A stretch of 64,000 nt of DNA from Trichopria drosophilae (lineage: Eukaryota; Arthropoda; Insecta; Hymenoptera; Diapriidae). The stretch spans positions 123,480,501 through 123,544,500 of the forward strand of contig CM059584.1 of the NCBI GenBank assembly GCA_030407085.1, read 5' to 3'. Position 1 is the stretch's first letter; the number at the start of each line of letters is the position of its first letter. Position numbers and translations under genes: made by a program. Below, piece by piece: positions 49,960 through 62,833 of this stretch. The notes beneath the pieces were generated by a model. The model searched no databases and was not told the DNA's origin. It saw only the letters and a list, made by a program, of their open reading frames with translations.

Positions 49960-52280
49960 ATATTTTTTGCTGTGTGCACTTTTTAGAAAAAGTACGTTAC
50001 GATTTCATAGAAAGACTATGATTTATTATTTTTTGTTCAATTGTGGATACTGCTTAATTCTTTAAATTTATTCCGACCATAGAAATTAGTATTTAAATTT
50101 TACCAAGGTAAATTTGATTATAAACTTTATATACCGACGGACAGAAACATTTCTTATGATCATCGATGTCATTGACAGTATAATGAAAAAATATGGCTTT
50201 AATCAGCAAATTTTTAATTATCGTGGCCTGATATTATATTCTTTGAGAATTGATGAATTCATTTAATAGAATACCTTAAGGGACATATGACGCGTTTGCA
50301 TTAACCTTAAATTTATTAAAATAGGTGAATAAATCTGCAAAATCATATGTACTAATTTTTTACGTATGAAATAGGTATTGATGAAATCCCCTGGATTTTA
50401 TTTACACATATCAAACCGATCAATATATATCACTCTTCTTTAAAATATATTCGGATTAAAGAGTGCCTGTAGAAAATAATACAGGCATCCCTTTGTTTTG
50501 ATAACATCAACGATTACATTGTGGATGTCAGCGATATTGGAATAGTTGCGGAAACTTTGGATGTGAAGAATTTATGCAATTAAGATATCCTACGGAACTA
50601 GAATGTAGCATGGATACGGATTACAACCACAATTACAAATTTTAAAATTATCTCAGATGAATTATTTGTTTACAATCACGAGACGCTCAATTAATTCGAT
50701 TTTCTGAAATTTTGTTTTTAATTATATGCATATATAATAAAAATGAACATCCGGAATTCATCAGCAATTTGGAATCGTGTTTCGGGAAATTTCTATGGTT
50801 TATTTCATATCCGCCCACACCGGTCGTTAAAGTGAATTCATCAAGTCGGTTGCAGCTATTGGTGCAGTACACGTTTAAAGTGATGGCAGATATGATGCAA
50901 TGGAAGACAGGTACCAAAATTCGAGGCAAAGACCGTCGATACTATTATGCATTCGGAATATTTGCATAGTTCGCCAGAAACTCGGATGTCGGTATTCGAA
51001 TAATTCATCAGCCGGTCGATAGAAAACGACTACTGTGCAAAGCCAGACGCGATATAGGCTGGCATCGCGCGATAGCGATTTACTGACACTTTTTTCATTT
51101 CCTCGCTGGTGACGGTGACTGCACATCTAAAATAATTCATTGGGAATGGATGAATATTCAAGCCCTATTAATCCAACGCCGTGGAAAATTCGTAGCTTCC
51201 GGGGTCACGTGGATTAAAAAGTTTCCTTTCGGCATCACTCTACGAGAAACAAAGTTAAACACCTTGTCGCACCGACTTGATGATCGTTCACGTAAGAGCA
51301 ACCGTAATGCAACGACATGACAAGCTTAAATGATGCATCGCTCGCAAAAACATAAGTCGAACAATGTAACGGATGCGAGTTACGTTGGAAATTCCACGAA
51401 GGATCCGTTTATATACCTTCAAAATAAATATAAGGATTATTTCCGTGCGGAAAAAGCGCCCCACTTGGCGTTCAGGCAGTTTAGCATAAAGAGTGACAGA
51501 TTATGCGCGGAGCGACAGACGAGAATATACACGTGGAATTAACGATTTATGTTATAATATGAATATGCATGTTTTATAATTCACGCCTCAAGTACGGAGA
51601 GAAATTTCGCAAATTTTATGAATGCGTATTGCACGTCAAATCCGCAATTGTAGAGGCATGCGTTAGACGATAAATCGAGGACGATGCCGAATTGTACAAC
51701 TCGTGTATTTTCCATTATGATGGCGAAAATCCATATTTTCCGGAGAAACGATCCGGCTTAATGCCTCGAACTTCCCCTATGAATCAAGTGATTTTAGGCA
51801 GCAACGAGCAAATTCGTAACTCAATTTGTATAATGCACCTGCCACTGTGTACGATAATTTTCGTAATACTGAACGTCTCTTGTAACACACGGTAGTTGCA
51901 TTCAAGATACATTATTTTTCATTGCGTGCCTGACCAGCGTTAAATAGATATTTAATAAAGAACATGAATCATTAAATAGCTAACTTTATTAGAGTATATT
52001 TATAAGTACAAACTTAATCTTTATTTATTGAAAATAGGTGTCAAAATATAATGGAAAACAAGGCTAGTTTCTGGCCTTATTATTTACAACACATAGACAA
52101 GACACAATTTCCAGAATCTGATATTATATTCTGTCAAAAATATATTATAAATAAATATAAATGTCAGGTTCAATTGTATAGTTGTTGTTTATCAGGGGAT
52201 ATATTTGCGGTTGCTGCAGTTATAAGCATGTGGCATGGCTCTCAAAATTCATCATAACGTTGCGTGTTTGACAGTACCTC
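49960..52280. other. non-coding; GC-richer unique block at 50900-51900
   Basis: The block has more CpG and fewer homopolymers than the flanks and holds several 60-85-codon frames on both strands with no family signature. Likely unique intron sequence. Confidence 0.4.
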
Positions 52281-52290
52281 ATAACACAGT

Positions 52291-52800
52291 TTAACTCTTT
52301 AACGCTCAAATGGCCAAAATTTTAACGTCAACTTCAGTCCTTTCAATTACGACCAGTGTGGAAAAAATATTGGGATACATATTCTTGTGTAAAAAAGTAT
52401 CGTCTTTCGAATGGCATTGCCAAATTCATCAATAAATGACAGCAAATTGTTTCGCGTTAATAACAAACAAACAAAAAACGCTGAATTTTTATTTGTGTGT
52501 TTTTTTCTAAGGAATTTTTTAAACTATGCTGTCGGTACTTAAGAACATTCCAACCCATCAGGATGTGGGACCCAAATGTTGTATTTCCAAAATAAATTTT
52601 TAGATACTTTGATTTTTATGGTTAACCGGTCCAAAATGGAGCCCCAATGCCCTAAATTATTGAAAAATCTCAGTAATGTGCATTATTGAAATCTAATCTA
52701 TGTTTTGAGGGAAAAATAACTCTTGTTAGTTTCGTGGCAACAGATTGGATGCACATTGGCAATATTAGCTCGTACAATTGATTTTTGAGATGGTGGCCGT
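52291..52800. repeat. TTAA-type element end, partial
   Basis: TTAACTCTTTAACGCTCAAA at 52291 matches the end style of the TTAA-bounded foldbacks (TTAACTCATTAACGTCCAAA at 17705). The following sequence has the same AAAATGGC / TTTTTGAGATGGTGGCC words. No opposite end could be assigned, so the right limit is arbitrary. Confidence 0.4.
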
Positions 52801-53296
52801 GAAGAGTCAGCTAAAATAACTTATTTACACAGCTTTAGAGTCACTGTATAATGTTCAAATCTCTTTATGCAATAGTTTTATGAACTCTCGGGATCATTAG
52901 ATCTAAATTAATTAATAGCTTATTAAAATTCAAGTCATCATGTAAAATATAAATATTACAATTCCATACCAACTACGTGTACTAATAAAACATTAATAGA
53001 TACATTTGTAATTAACATGTTTCATAGTTCTGTTGCAGAAATCGAAATCTATTTTTCCAAAATGCGAACATTCTCATTTTTCTAGAATTCAGTATAAAAT
53101 ACAACTCAAACGATAATGCATAGTATAGTTAGTTCCCTATTACTATGTTTATCAGAAAAATTTATTGGGTTGTTAATTATATTTCAATAATTATTATGTT
53201 GAATATTAAACTCATTTTCGACATTCTCCTGCATCCAAATGATTACAGAAACATATCATTTTTGTGAATAAGATACAAATATATACTAGTAAATCC

Positions 53297-54356
53297 TTAA
53301 CCCCTTAACTGCGGCTATAATTTCAAAGAAAGTGCCCAAAATGCAAACAAAATTGTGTTGGATTTTAATAATACTTGGTATACATAGTTTTTTTGGGTCG
53401 CTGATTACGAATATAGAGTTAGATTTTGAAAGTTCAAAATGACCGCTCTAGTATTCGGATGAATTTTTAAATATCGAAAATAATTACTTCAATCTTGTTA
53501 CTATGGGATTTTTTGGGCCGCTGATTATAAATCTGCGGTCAGATGATAAAAATTCCAAAATGGAGAAAGTTGAAAAAAAAATTATGTTGAATTACTTATC
53601 TTTGAAATTATTAGTCTCAACTTTCTCGGACTTAGTCGGAAATTATGATGAATGTATATTATGAAAATTTGTGCTATGCGTTAACCAATTGTATCATACA
53701 AAAAAAAAACACTAAAACATCATAAATAAGTATACTTGCTAACACTTTCTATAAACACTATACAATAGGTAAACAATGAAATACCGAAAATAATGAAGAG
53801 AGGCCGGAGTAATGAAATGAGCTTTAAGCAAAATGGTTCAGTTTTTTTAGGACGGTTGTTCGGCATATTGGAGCCGATAGTTTGAATTTTTAAAATCTGA
53901 CTTTAGATTCGCAATCAACGACCCAAAACAACCCGAGTAATAAGTTTCAAGCAGATTGTTTCGACTTTTCAAAAAAGTGTCCGCCATATTAGATCGGCCA
54001 TTTTGAATTTCCAAAATCTGATTCGAAAACCCTTGAATAACAAGTTTCAAGTCGTTTTATTAACTTTTTATGCGTAAATTAATTGAACACAATGTCATAC
54101 TTCGTGACGAAGACTTTTAAAAAATCGTGAAAACTACCATCTTTGTGGACGTATATATTTTTTGACACATAGATTACGAAAATGGACAACATCATGTATT
54201 TAGTACACCTTATACTACATAGAAATGGATTTGATATTAATTTACATAAATTGCAGAATTTGTTAATCTAATTTATATCATGACGAAGGTTCGCGTTTTT
54301 CCGGCAGTCAGGGAAAAGTCCGAAATTACGAAGATGCTCGGCAGGCATGGGATTAA
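53297..54356. repeat. TTAA-bounded inverted-repeat element
   Basis: Left end TTAACCCCTTAACTGCGGC (53297) and right end, on the reverse strand, TTAATCCCATGCCTGCCGAG (from 54356) form a loose inverted pair, each starting with TTAA. Inside, GGGTCGCTGATTACGAATAT (near 53396) and GGGCCGCTGATTATAAATCT (near 53515) are inverted relative to GATTCGCAATCAACGACCC near 53908. AAAATGGC/GCCATTTT words recur. Non-coding; a piggyBac-like non-autonomous element is the likely class. Confidence 0.55.
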
Positions 54357-54359
54357 TAA

Positions 54360-57300
54360 ACACAGGAAGCTTTTTAAGAAAAGTTTATGAAATCCTTCAG
54401 AATTTTAGGGAGATATATTTTATAAAAAAATTTGCTGTAAACAAATTCCGTCTTCTAGTACATATGGGAACATTATCTTAAATATCTAAACATTGAAATA
54501 AGTTCTGATGCATGGTCCTAAATTCTTCTAACTTTTAAGCATTTACTCAATTCTTGTAAAGTATTAATCCTCAGGTGATAGTAACGAGAATTATACATCT
54601 TCCTGTATGAATTGCACGAATATCATGGTTATCCGCGGAAGGAGCATAAATGCTGGGATAGCTATCCTATGATGAATATGAGGTTAAACTCGATTTACGA
54701 GGTGAATTTCTCTGCTTCATCTGAAGGCGCGAAATTCAAAATATCTTATTTCTAAAACAAGTAAACAAATAACGATCAAAACAACGTTTTTTCTTGATTC
54801 TTTGAAGAAAAGAAAAGAAAATTCAAATCACTCAATTAATAATGACTAAAATAATCAGTTTAAAAAATGTTACAACTTAAATTCCTGTTATGGTTATATT
54901 CAAACTTATTTTTTTTATTATTACTTCGGCCTTTAACTTACTTTCATAATGAAAAACTGATTTTTGGACGTTATTTTGGCTAACAAGTTGTGTAACAATT
55001 CACTAAAAAAAATATAAAAAAACTCGATATTATCTAAAAGTTATGCATCCAAGAATTAAATATTCCAAGTTGAAAAATGCAATATTTTGCTAACCTGATA
55101 TCAAGAGGTCATTGCACTGTGCTCAAACTAACATACGAAAATGATAAATTTGTTGTTTTCTAACGCTGCTACTAAATTTTGCATTGTATTCATTTGGTTG
55201 GAGTATGTTAGAGTGTAATGTTAAGCCACCTTAAAATTATGAAATTACACGGAGTTTCTTTTAAATTTAATACGAAATATAAATATTATAATCTTTTACA
55301 TAATTAATCCGAAACTAGTGTTTCTTTGAAAAGGAAAACATTGTATTTCTTTTTTATTTACCCAATTCTGAATTACTTTTCTGTTTTGTTTGCTAAGAAG
55401 TCTGTTTGCAAAAGCTTGCATCCACCATTTCATTCTCTTTGTTCTTAGCATTCATGTCTTCCAATGCCCACGCGCAAAACGTAAACAAAGGGATTATTTG
55501 TTTATTCTGCAGAAGATGTTGAATCAGAATAGAATATCATGCGCTTGAATATCATTTATACGTGTTTCAATAAGAATTAACTAATTTATTTAAATACAGT
55601 TTCAATACTAATGAACCAGTCACTAAAAATATAAAAAAGTTTTCTAGATGAAAAAGAAGTTTTAAAAGTGAATTTGAAGTTTTATTGTTTAATTATGTCG
55701 TTGATTACGTTGAAGCAATAGAAAAGAGAACCAGCCTTTCGATGAAATCGTATTTATGTCATTTTGGAGCATCGCTTATCTACCGAATTCGAATCGATAA
55801 GTAGACATGGCTTCTGAAAACGCGCAGTTTCAGACGGAAAGATATTTTATACGCTGAAACTTTAGCCGGGGAACTGTTATCGTTTCTTCACGCCCGATAG
55901 CTTTTCTGACTTTGTAGAGTTCTGTCAAGATTTCGAGTCACACAGTCAGATGAACATCATCCTGAATTAATGAATTCTTTTACCATAAATAAGTAGACCA
56001 ATTACTTCGAAGTAAGTTCTACGTTAGATTTTCTGTCGGATATACATTAGATGATATCTCATTAATGTCGCATTAATTAAATTTTACCAGATAATTTTGC
56101 TGTGCTTTGCATGACTTTAACGGCAGTCAAAACTGCGAAGGTTTACTTTCCTCACAATTTTTATACTTTGTATTTTTTGCTAGATTTTCGAAAGAAATGT
56201 TGAATTATATTTAAATTTTTATGGAATGTTTATAATACTTTTTAATATTTGTTAAAATTTTAAGATTTAAAAATCCCTGAAAAAATCGGATATTCGCTAA
56301 AACACAAACATTCAAAACTGTAGTGAAAAAATGGCCGTGCAGGATTTAATGGTTTAAAATATGTATCCACTCATCTATGTATAAACTATGTATAAAGACT
56401 AGTAATAACAATGTGCGTACCGTTCGATCAATTAGAGCATCGTGTATTAAATATTCAGCATTTCATAACATCTTGAACACTGTATCCCGTACAGATGTTG
56501 CAATAAATACTTAATGTACACCGCGATTAACTAGTCTTTGTAGTCGGCAATATGCTGCGATAAGTGTAACAAGAGAACATGTTTCTGTTTACAATTAACC
56601 TTTGAATTATAAGCTTAACCCGCTTCTTGTTGCGTATTTCTAGTATGTGGAATATTAAACGTTGCAAATATTTTGAAAATATCAGTAAAAAATGACATAA
56701 ACTACAAAAGAACATTTTTATAACGTGAGATTCAGTGAATCCTTTTTTACGTTGATGATTTTGTGATTCAGGTATTCACTAAATGAAAAATCTTTAAGAC
56801 AGAATTCCTCGAAAATCATCAGTTTATTTGAAAGACCGTGATTAATCATTTCGTGTCATAATAAGATTGCAAAAAGACTCAAAAAATATTTAAGAACTTG
56901 TACTGTAGACACCATGGATAATTTATAAACTGCTTTTCAGATTTTACAATTGAGTTTAATTTTTTTTTTAATATACATCTGCCACACATGGCTACTTAAA
57001 AAAATCGTAACTAATCGAACAACTCGAATATTTTTTGTAGATTCTATCAAAAAGTAATGCAAAATCCGAAGAAATTCAGTAACTAAGATTATATTAAATT
57101 TACCCAATTTATTTCGGCAAATATTGGTGAGTTGTCAAGTTCGATCGCCGCGTCGTAACCTCAGGCTATATTCCTGGTGTTCTCTAATTTACGATTCGTT
57201 ATATGATTATCTGTTGATAAATTATTACTGACGTTTTTATTCATGTTTCAATTTGTCTGGTTAAGAACTCAAATAAGAATCTGCGGTTAATGCAACAAAC

Positions 57301-58280
57301 TGAAAACCTCTCAGCGACCCGCATTTCATTTAGGAATTTCGACGTGTGTGGTTATAAATCATGATGGTACCATGTTGTCAATACAATATAATCACAGAAA
57401 ATGATGTAAAATACAATATCTGTCAAATGCATGAGTGAATTTCTATTTCCGTTTGTCAGTTCGCAACAACTAAAATTTGCGATCAATATTCCTACATTTG
57501 AAAATTTTATATATTTTAGAAAAATATTAAAAATAAATGTAACTATACTGCATACAATTAAAAAAATTAAGGGAACAAGTCTGAATAAGAAGAGTATGGT
57601 TTTTCGCACATTATTTTAGACAAAATGGTTGTCTGCGGGATTGAGTTGTGATCAAATTATTCCTATTGAACAAACAAAATTCTTGATTTCAAGTAAATAT
57701 TTCCTTCAATAGTCAAGAAAATATTTTCTTAATTTACATAAATATTTGTTTGCCGGACAGAATCAAATTATTGTTTACTTATATTAACAAAATCTTTGTT
57801 TATTATAAGTAGATATTTTGTTACAATATAAATATTTATAGTTTCTAATACATTAAAAAAGGTGTCAATAGATAGATCTCTTGAATTTCTATGACTAAAC
57901 TTTCTGACATTATTCTTGGATCACCGTCGACTAACGTAAGATGGCCGCCGATTGCCTAATACAAATTTTGATAGAGGAATCGTAATCTGCAACCTTAAGA
58001 ACATCTGATTGCGGTGATACAATAAATAATAAGGCATCTTTGTACTTGCAACGTTCGATTTAAGACAGTTATCCGCGAGCGCCAATTGACTTCATCCACA
58101 GCGCGTTAGGGACCAGTAGATACAGATAGTAATGGTCAGACCAACATTTCACAAATACAAACAAAATCGCCATTTAGGACACTATTTAGTTTACTTGGTT
58201 ATGTTATATGTTTTACCTTAGAATTGGAGCGATAAGCATTATTTTAAGCGATGACTGAAACCGTTACCTCATTTTTTACG
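54360..58280. other. non-coding, no gene seen
   Basis: AT-rich intron-like sequence. GTGCAGGATTTAATGGTTTAA at 56335-56356 resembles a solitary right end of the TTAA foldback family. No exon of the receptor recognised. Confidence 0.4.
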
Positions 58281-58293
58281 AAAAATCTACCAT
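58281..58293. repeat. target-site duplication of element B (one side)
   Basis: AAAAATCTACCAT here and at 59090-59102 flanks element B. A few bases at the inner edges may belong to the element, so the duplication is about 10-13 bp, similar in length to that of element A. Confidence 0.75.
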
Positions 58294-58336
58294 ACGAATA
58301 AGTTTTGCCGAAGCATAATAATTTCCTTCTTTACCG
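58292..58336. repeat. element B direct repeat, outer copy
   Basis: 45 bp identical to 58878-58922. It forms the boundary of the element at its 3' side in the minus-strand reading. Confidence 0.9.
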
Positions 58337-58348
58337 CTTATTAAATAA

Positions 58349-58517
58349 TTAAATTAAATGAATTTATTTCTTGGTCTTGACGGTATATTTACGAGGGGTA
58401 ATTAAAATCATAAATAATCCTTTTGGGTTTGCGATGGAACCACTATTTGTTTATCAAAATATGAATTTATATGTATGTACATAAATAGATAGCCAGAAAG
58501 ATGTGAAATCATCACTA
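58349..58517 (+). repeat. element B inverted-repeat arm 1
   Basis: Reverse complement of 58923-59091 over 169 bp, with no mismatch noticed by eye. Confidence 0.92.
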
Positions 58518-58650
58518 CCAGAAATCCCGATTTTACTTGCTGTATATATTTAATTTCTATGAAACGATCGTATATGGGTTCTGTTTCCCTCTAGTGACGA
58601 CAATTGTAATCAAATGCCTATTACTTAAAGATTAACGAACTTTTGTTAAA

Positions 58651-58722
58651 AATATGTTTCGACCCAGGATCCCGTTTGGACTCATCAGTAAGGCGAACGT
58701 GGATCCCTGCCCTAGACATATT
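58651..58722 (-). ncRNA. hammerhead ribozyme, type III
   Basis: On the minus strand: stem III AATATGU/ACATATT (7 bp); cleavage triplet GUC (58717-58715); stem I UAGGGC/GCCUUA (58714-58709 with 58694-58689); CUGAUGA (58688-58682); stem II GUCC/GGUC with one U-U mismatch; then GAAA (58660-58657). Stem III carries the free ends, which makes this type III. GGGATCC stands in both loop 1 and loop 2. GGATCC is self-complementary, so the two loops can pair. All conserved core bases are present, so the copy may still cut itself. The cleavage would fall inside any minus-strand RNA from this element, after the C at 58715. The weak point is the stem II mismatch. Confidence 0.85.
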
Positions 58723-58877
58723 AGAACCAAAATTCGTTATAAAGATTATTAAGTTAAGATTTTAAATAACATTAGTAGGGGAGAAACCTACTAAGGCTAC
58801 TTTAGTACATATCGACTAATTGGTAAACGAGATATCGTTTTACCCAGTGCGTATATGCATTATTTTCCTGTTTTAAA

Positions 58878-58922
58878 ATACGAATAAGTTTTGCCGAAGC
58901 ATAATAATTTCCTTCTTTACCG
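58878..58922. repeat. element B direct repeat, inner copy
   Basis: 45 bp identical to 58292-58336, adjoining the arm at 58923. Confidence 0.9.
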
Positions 58923-59091
58923 TAGTGATGATTTCACATCTTTCTGGCTATCTATTTATGTACATACATATAAATTCATATTTTGATAAACAAATAGTGG
59001 TTCCATCGCAAACCCAAAAGGATTATTTATGATTTTAATTACCCCTCGTAAATATACCGTCAAGACCAAGAAATAAATTCATTTAATTTAA
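58923..59091 (-). repeat. element B inverted-repeat arm 2
   Basis: Reverse complement of 58349-58517. Its outer end overlaps the target duplication by about two bases. Confidence 0.92.
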
Positions 59092-59102
59092 AAATCTACC
59101 AT
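59090..59102. repeat. target-site duplication of element B (other side)
   Basis: Second AAAAATCTACCAT, matching 58281-58293. Confidence 0.75.
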
Positions 59103-59104
59103 CT

Positions 59105-62100
59105 CTAACATTGCAAAAAATGGCGTTTTTTCGAACTTTGACCTCGTGTTTCGTGGACCTAAGATCCAATAATAGATTTTCATTATCCGATTCGGATTCA
59201 TCGACCCCAAATTAACAAAGATTAGCTTATTTCATCTCCGAAACATTTTCACTGTTTACCAGTGTTATCGGAGATAACATCAAAACACCTTAAAAAACTT
59301 CTTGCGATAATGGCTTAAAAAATAGAATATTATTTCTATCATGTTAAGATAAAAAAAATTGTATTGGTAAACGTTATTGAGTAAATACGATGAAAACTCA
59401 AAGAATATAGTAGAAAAATGTTAGAAAACTTCAAAAATGTAGGTTGCCTAATAAATTCGAAGCTTCACTTTCTTGATTCACATCTTGAATTACCCCCAAA
59501 ACCATAGAGTTTTTAGTGAGAAGCTAGACACAATCGATTAGTTTTCGATTCGTTATATTGTGTTTTATCAATTAGCAGATTGCTTTTAAGCTAGATTTAA
59601 CCTAATTTAGAAACTCGAAAACCAACTCATATTCAAATTTAGAATACTATTCTTGTTTTATAAGCTACTGTTACTATAATTTCAGAATACAGATTAGCTC
59701 TATAATTGGCCGTCACCATCCAAATGTACCGAAAATGCATTAATGTGTCTTCAAGTTCTAATTGGAAATTCAAATAATGGCTATTGGAGAATGTTGAATG
59801 AACTTGAAGCTTATCGGAAACAAATTTTCAATTCGGTGAGCATGAAATGGCGTGGAAGAGAATCGTATTTGACTTGATTAGCTCAAAATGCTCTCGCATT
59901 TTTGTGCTTTATTAAAGATCAACCACTTATAATTCCCGTGGTAAAGTTGAAAATTGACACTTTCAAAATTACCCCGGATAAGAAGATGCAGATAACGATC
60001 ATTGAGGACAAATGTAATAGCTTTCACATTTCGCGATTCAGTGCCCGCATCAGTTGGGTTCCGGTTTCTGGACTCGCCGCAGTGCCGCGCCGGCCCGCCG
60101 AAAGAAAATGAGCAGTCGCCATTCCTGCACGACTCGCTAAAATGACGAAAAAGTTTGGGGATGTGAATGGCGAACGTTTTTTCTTTAGAAAACTTCCCCC
60201 GCTGTCTCCTATTTTATTGCAAGCGGTGACCGAATGAGACCGATAGATGATGGAGTGAGCGAGGGAAATTCAGCAAGTGATCCAGAGAGGGATGGAGGGA
60301 ACCAGGGTGATCCATAGTGATCCAGAGGGAGAGAGAGGGATCCAGAGAGAAATGCGGAGAGATGGGAAAGGGCGCGAAAGCCGTACACACGCGGCGCCCG
60401 ACCGACGTCCTGCTGGGTTGCAAGCCTCCTCCTTGGTAGCTACGAGTGTTCCTAGTTTGTAGCTGTCGCCGGCACGAACATGCACTGCTGGGCGGATAAA
60501 TCATTGCGAGTGCATTTCCATGTGCCTTCGCGCGTTACTTGCACAATCCACCTCTCGCTTGAAATGCGTGGTTGTCGATATGCGCAATCGCGCGAAAATG
60601 AACACATTCGTGTCCTGCTTCGACCGCGGTTGAGCGACGACTCTTATCGATAACCGATGTTCGATAGCGTAGTCGAGTCGCACTCGGCGTGTCATAATCG
60701 AATCATTTTCACTGAAAGCCGAACGCTGCTCCAAACTTCCCGCAGAGATACGATCGGCCTGTGGATTGGCGACGGATTAAACGTTTGATGAAAGTACACG
60801 AGTGCATACCGACTGCTCACCTAACCTTGCAATTAATGGAATAATTAAGGGTCGATGGAAAGAAGGCACTTTTTTCATCTCTGAATGATTTTACTTAACT
60901 TTTAAATGCTTTCTTGTACTTTTATGGGTTTTATTTTTGCTTATGACCTTTGCTGGTCAAACTGCTATTTGCAAATTAGCGATATATGGGTTCCAAGTAA
61001 TAGTAACTTTTATTTACACTGATATGCCAAAATGATCTTGAATAAGAAGGTCTTCCTTTGTTGATGATCAAATATGTGTCTATTGCTTCCTGACCCTACT
61101 CGACTGGGATGTAAAATCGAAGATTTGACTGACTGGTCTTTAAGCGATAGATGATTCTTTGATGTAATGATATATGATTATTAAAAATTCTGTGTACAAA
61201 GTTTCTGGTATTATTTTTTTCTCGAACAGAATCAGTAGACGTAAATAGCGATCTATGCTAGTTAAAGGTTTGGTAATTATTTGTTTTTTTTGTTAGTCTA
61301 ATTCAGAGGGTAAATAATAAACTTATTTCGAACTTATACTACTTAGAAAGTTAGGTCATATAATGTTAATTTTATTGCACTTTCTGGAATCAAATTTGAT
61401 TGAAAAACGGCAAAATATAACATCTACTTAAAAGTTAATAGGTATTTTCAGGTACTACTTCTATTTCAAATAATCTATTTAAAAATATTTATCAGACAAA
61501 ACCATACGTAAGTCTTCTAAGCTAGCCGAGCACTTAGGGCCGATCCGATCCAAAGTAGTGTCAAGATTTGTTGCGCTATTGTTTCTCAAAAGTTGTTCAA
61601 CTCCCGAATAAGACGTTATCTTTTTTCTAATAATAGCAGGTTCTACGAGCTTCCATGATAGCCATCCGAACATAACCTAAAACCCCGAAATTATACATCC
61701 TATCGAAAAAAAACAAATATTATAGGTTTTTGAATTACACTAAAAGATGATGCTAACTATGAGTGCATACAAGTAAAACAAGGGTTTAGGGTAATAAATA
61801 AAAGGTCCTATGGAGTTCCGGAACTTTTCGGTGGATAAAATATAAAGTTATATGTTTTTCAATTTCAGCAAAAGCCGCTGCTAAATATGGGCGCGGAAAA
61901 TTCCACAAATTGAAGTCATAAATATATATCCGCCATATGTTGCTCAACTACTACATATTTTAATAATAAGAGAAGATAAAATGAGAAGTTATACGTCATT
62001 AAATTATAGTAAAAGGGTATTTGTTGCTGGCATCAATTTTGTTCATTAATGTACCATCCTGGATCGTATTCTTTAGCAGTAACTCCAACACGAATAACTT

Positions 62101-62360
62101 GTTATTTTATCAGCCGAACTTGACCATACCTCAATAGGAGTATTTATTTCTGCGCTTAAAATAGGAACAGAAAGTTTGGTGCAGCCGTTTCGGCAACAGG
62201 ACAATTCGGCTCCGGTGTTTTGGCCCCAGATGTTGTGGGGCACCTGCTTTTTTAAAAGTAGCTAGAGGGTTGTCCATAAATGAACCATGTAACGTATTTT
62301 CACGTCTTTCTTGGTCCTTACTTCCCTCTACGTAATACCATGTAGATGTTACGACCTGAT
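59105..62360. other. non-coding; GC-richer block at 60040-60790
   Basis: The block 60040-60790 is GC- and CpG-rich and contains a purine-rich, loosely tandem GATCCAGAGGGA/GAGAGGGATCC tract at 60275-60365. Open frames across it are conflicting and low-complexity. It may be a regulatory block of the surrounding gene, but nothing in the sequence proves this. Confidence 0.35.
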
Positions 62361-62534
62361 TTAACATACTTACTCGAAGTATGTTGTGCCCAGAATCGTG
62401 AAAGGGCGTTCAACCACACAGGTTGATTCGGGTTGGCGAATGGAGGCGGCCTGCTTCAAAAGAAAAGAATGGAAGGAAAAATAAAGATAGCTCTTTTACC
62501 AGAAAAATAAGTGATTTTTATTGTGCTCTTTTTT

Positions 62535-62833
62535 TTATTTAATACAATTTCTGTTTAAAGTGGGTGGATTTGTGGGTGCAAAGAGTTCGTGAGGAGGCGG
62601 AAGAGGTTCGAGAGGAAGGGGAGGAATAAAAGTGATCGGGGAGTCAGAGCGGGTGAGTGAATGTTCTTGAATAGTGGAAGGGAGAGGTTCGACTGGAGGA
62701 GGTTGTAGTGGAGGTTTCTGAGGGAATTGAGGGTCGGGGAACGAACTAAGGTTCGTCCCTTTTTCCCTGGCGGCTCGCTCGCGGAGGCGTCGCTGACGAC
62801 GGAAGTAGGCCCTATCTTTTTTCAATACCGGCA
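62535..62833 (-). CDS. unidentified 99-codon protein, main exon
   Basis: The frame begins at a 3' splice site: on the minus strand, CTCTGTTTGTTTTTTTAG precedes TGCCGGTATTG. There is no ATG at this point, but joining to the donor at 63350 supplies an A and makes ATG. The protein is very basic at its N-terminus (VLKKDRAYFRRQRRLRERAA, right after the start) and then proline-rich (PPLQPPPVEPLP, IPPLPLEPLPPPHE), with no membrane segment and no recognised domain. The stop TAA overlaps an AATAAA, and a second AATAAA follows within about 25 bases, so the transcript would end just after the frame. It could be a small cellular gene or an accessory gene of a mobile element at the window edge. I do not recognise it. 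Confidence 0.4.

Larger units (their letters stand above)
58294..59089 (-). mobile_element. hammerhead-bearing inverted-repeat element B
   Basis: About 796 bp, best read on the minus strand. The order is then arm (59091-58923), direct repeat (58922-58878), core with a hammerhead ribozyme (58722-58651), arm (58517-58349), a 12-bp spacer, and direct repeat (58336-58292). This is the same plan and relative order as element A. The ribozyme and its flanks (ACTGATGAGTCC, CGAAACATATTTTTAACA, TAGAGGGAAA) are recognisably homologous to A. The arms and direct repeats are not obviously related to those of A. No open frame. It lies in the presumed first intron of the receptor gene, in antisense orientation to it. 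Confidence 0.85.

Noticed and set aside
60277..60504. Frames of 61-96 codons on both strands at 60214-60504
   Set aside because: They cross a purine-rich low-complexity tract and overlap each other on both strands.
62200..62245. CACAACAT followed by CTGGGGCC on the minus strand, resembling an LTR end plus primer-binding site
   Set aside because: No gag or pol follows, no second LTR is visible, and the match to a tRNA 3' end is not convincing.
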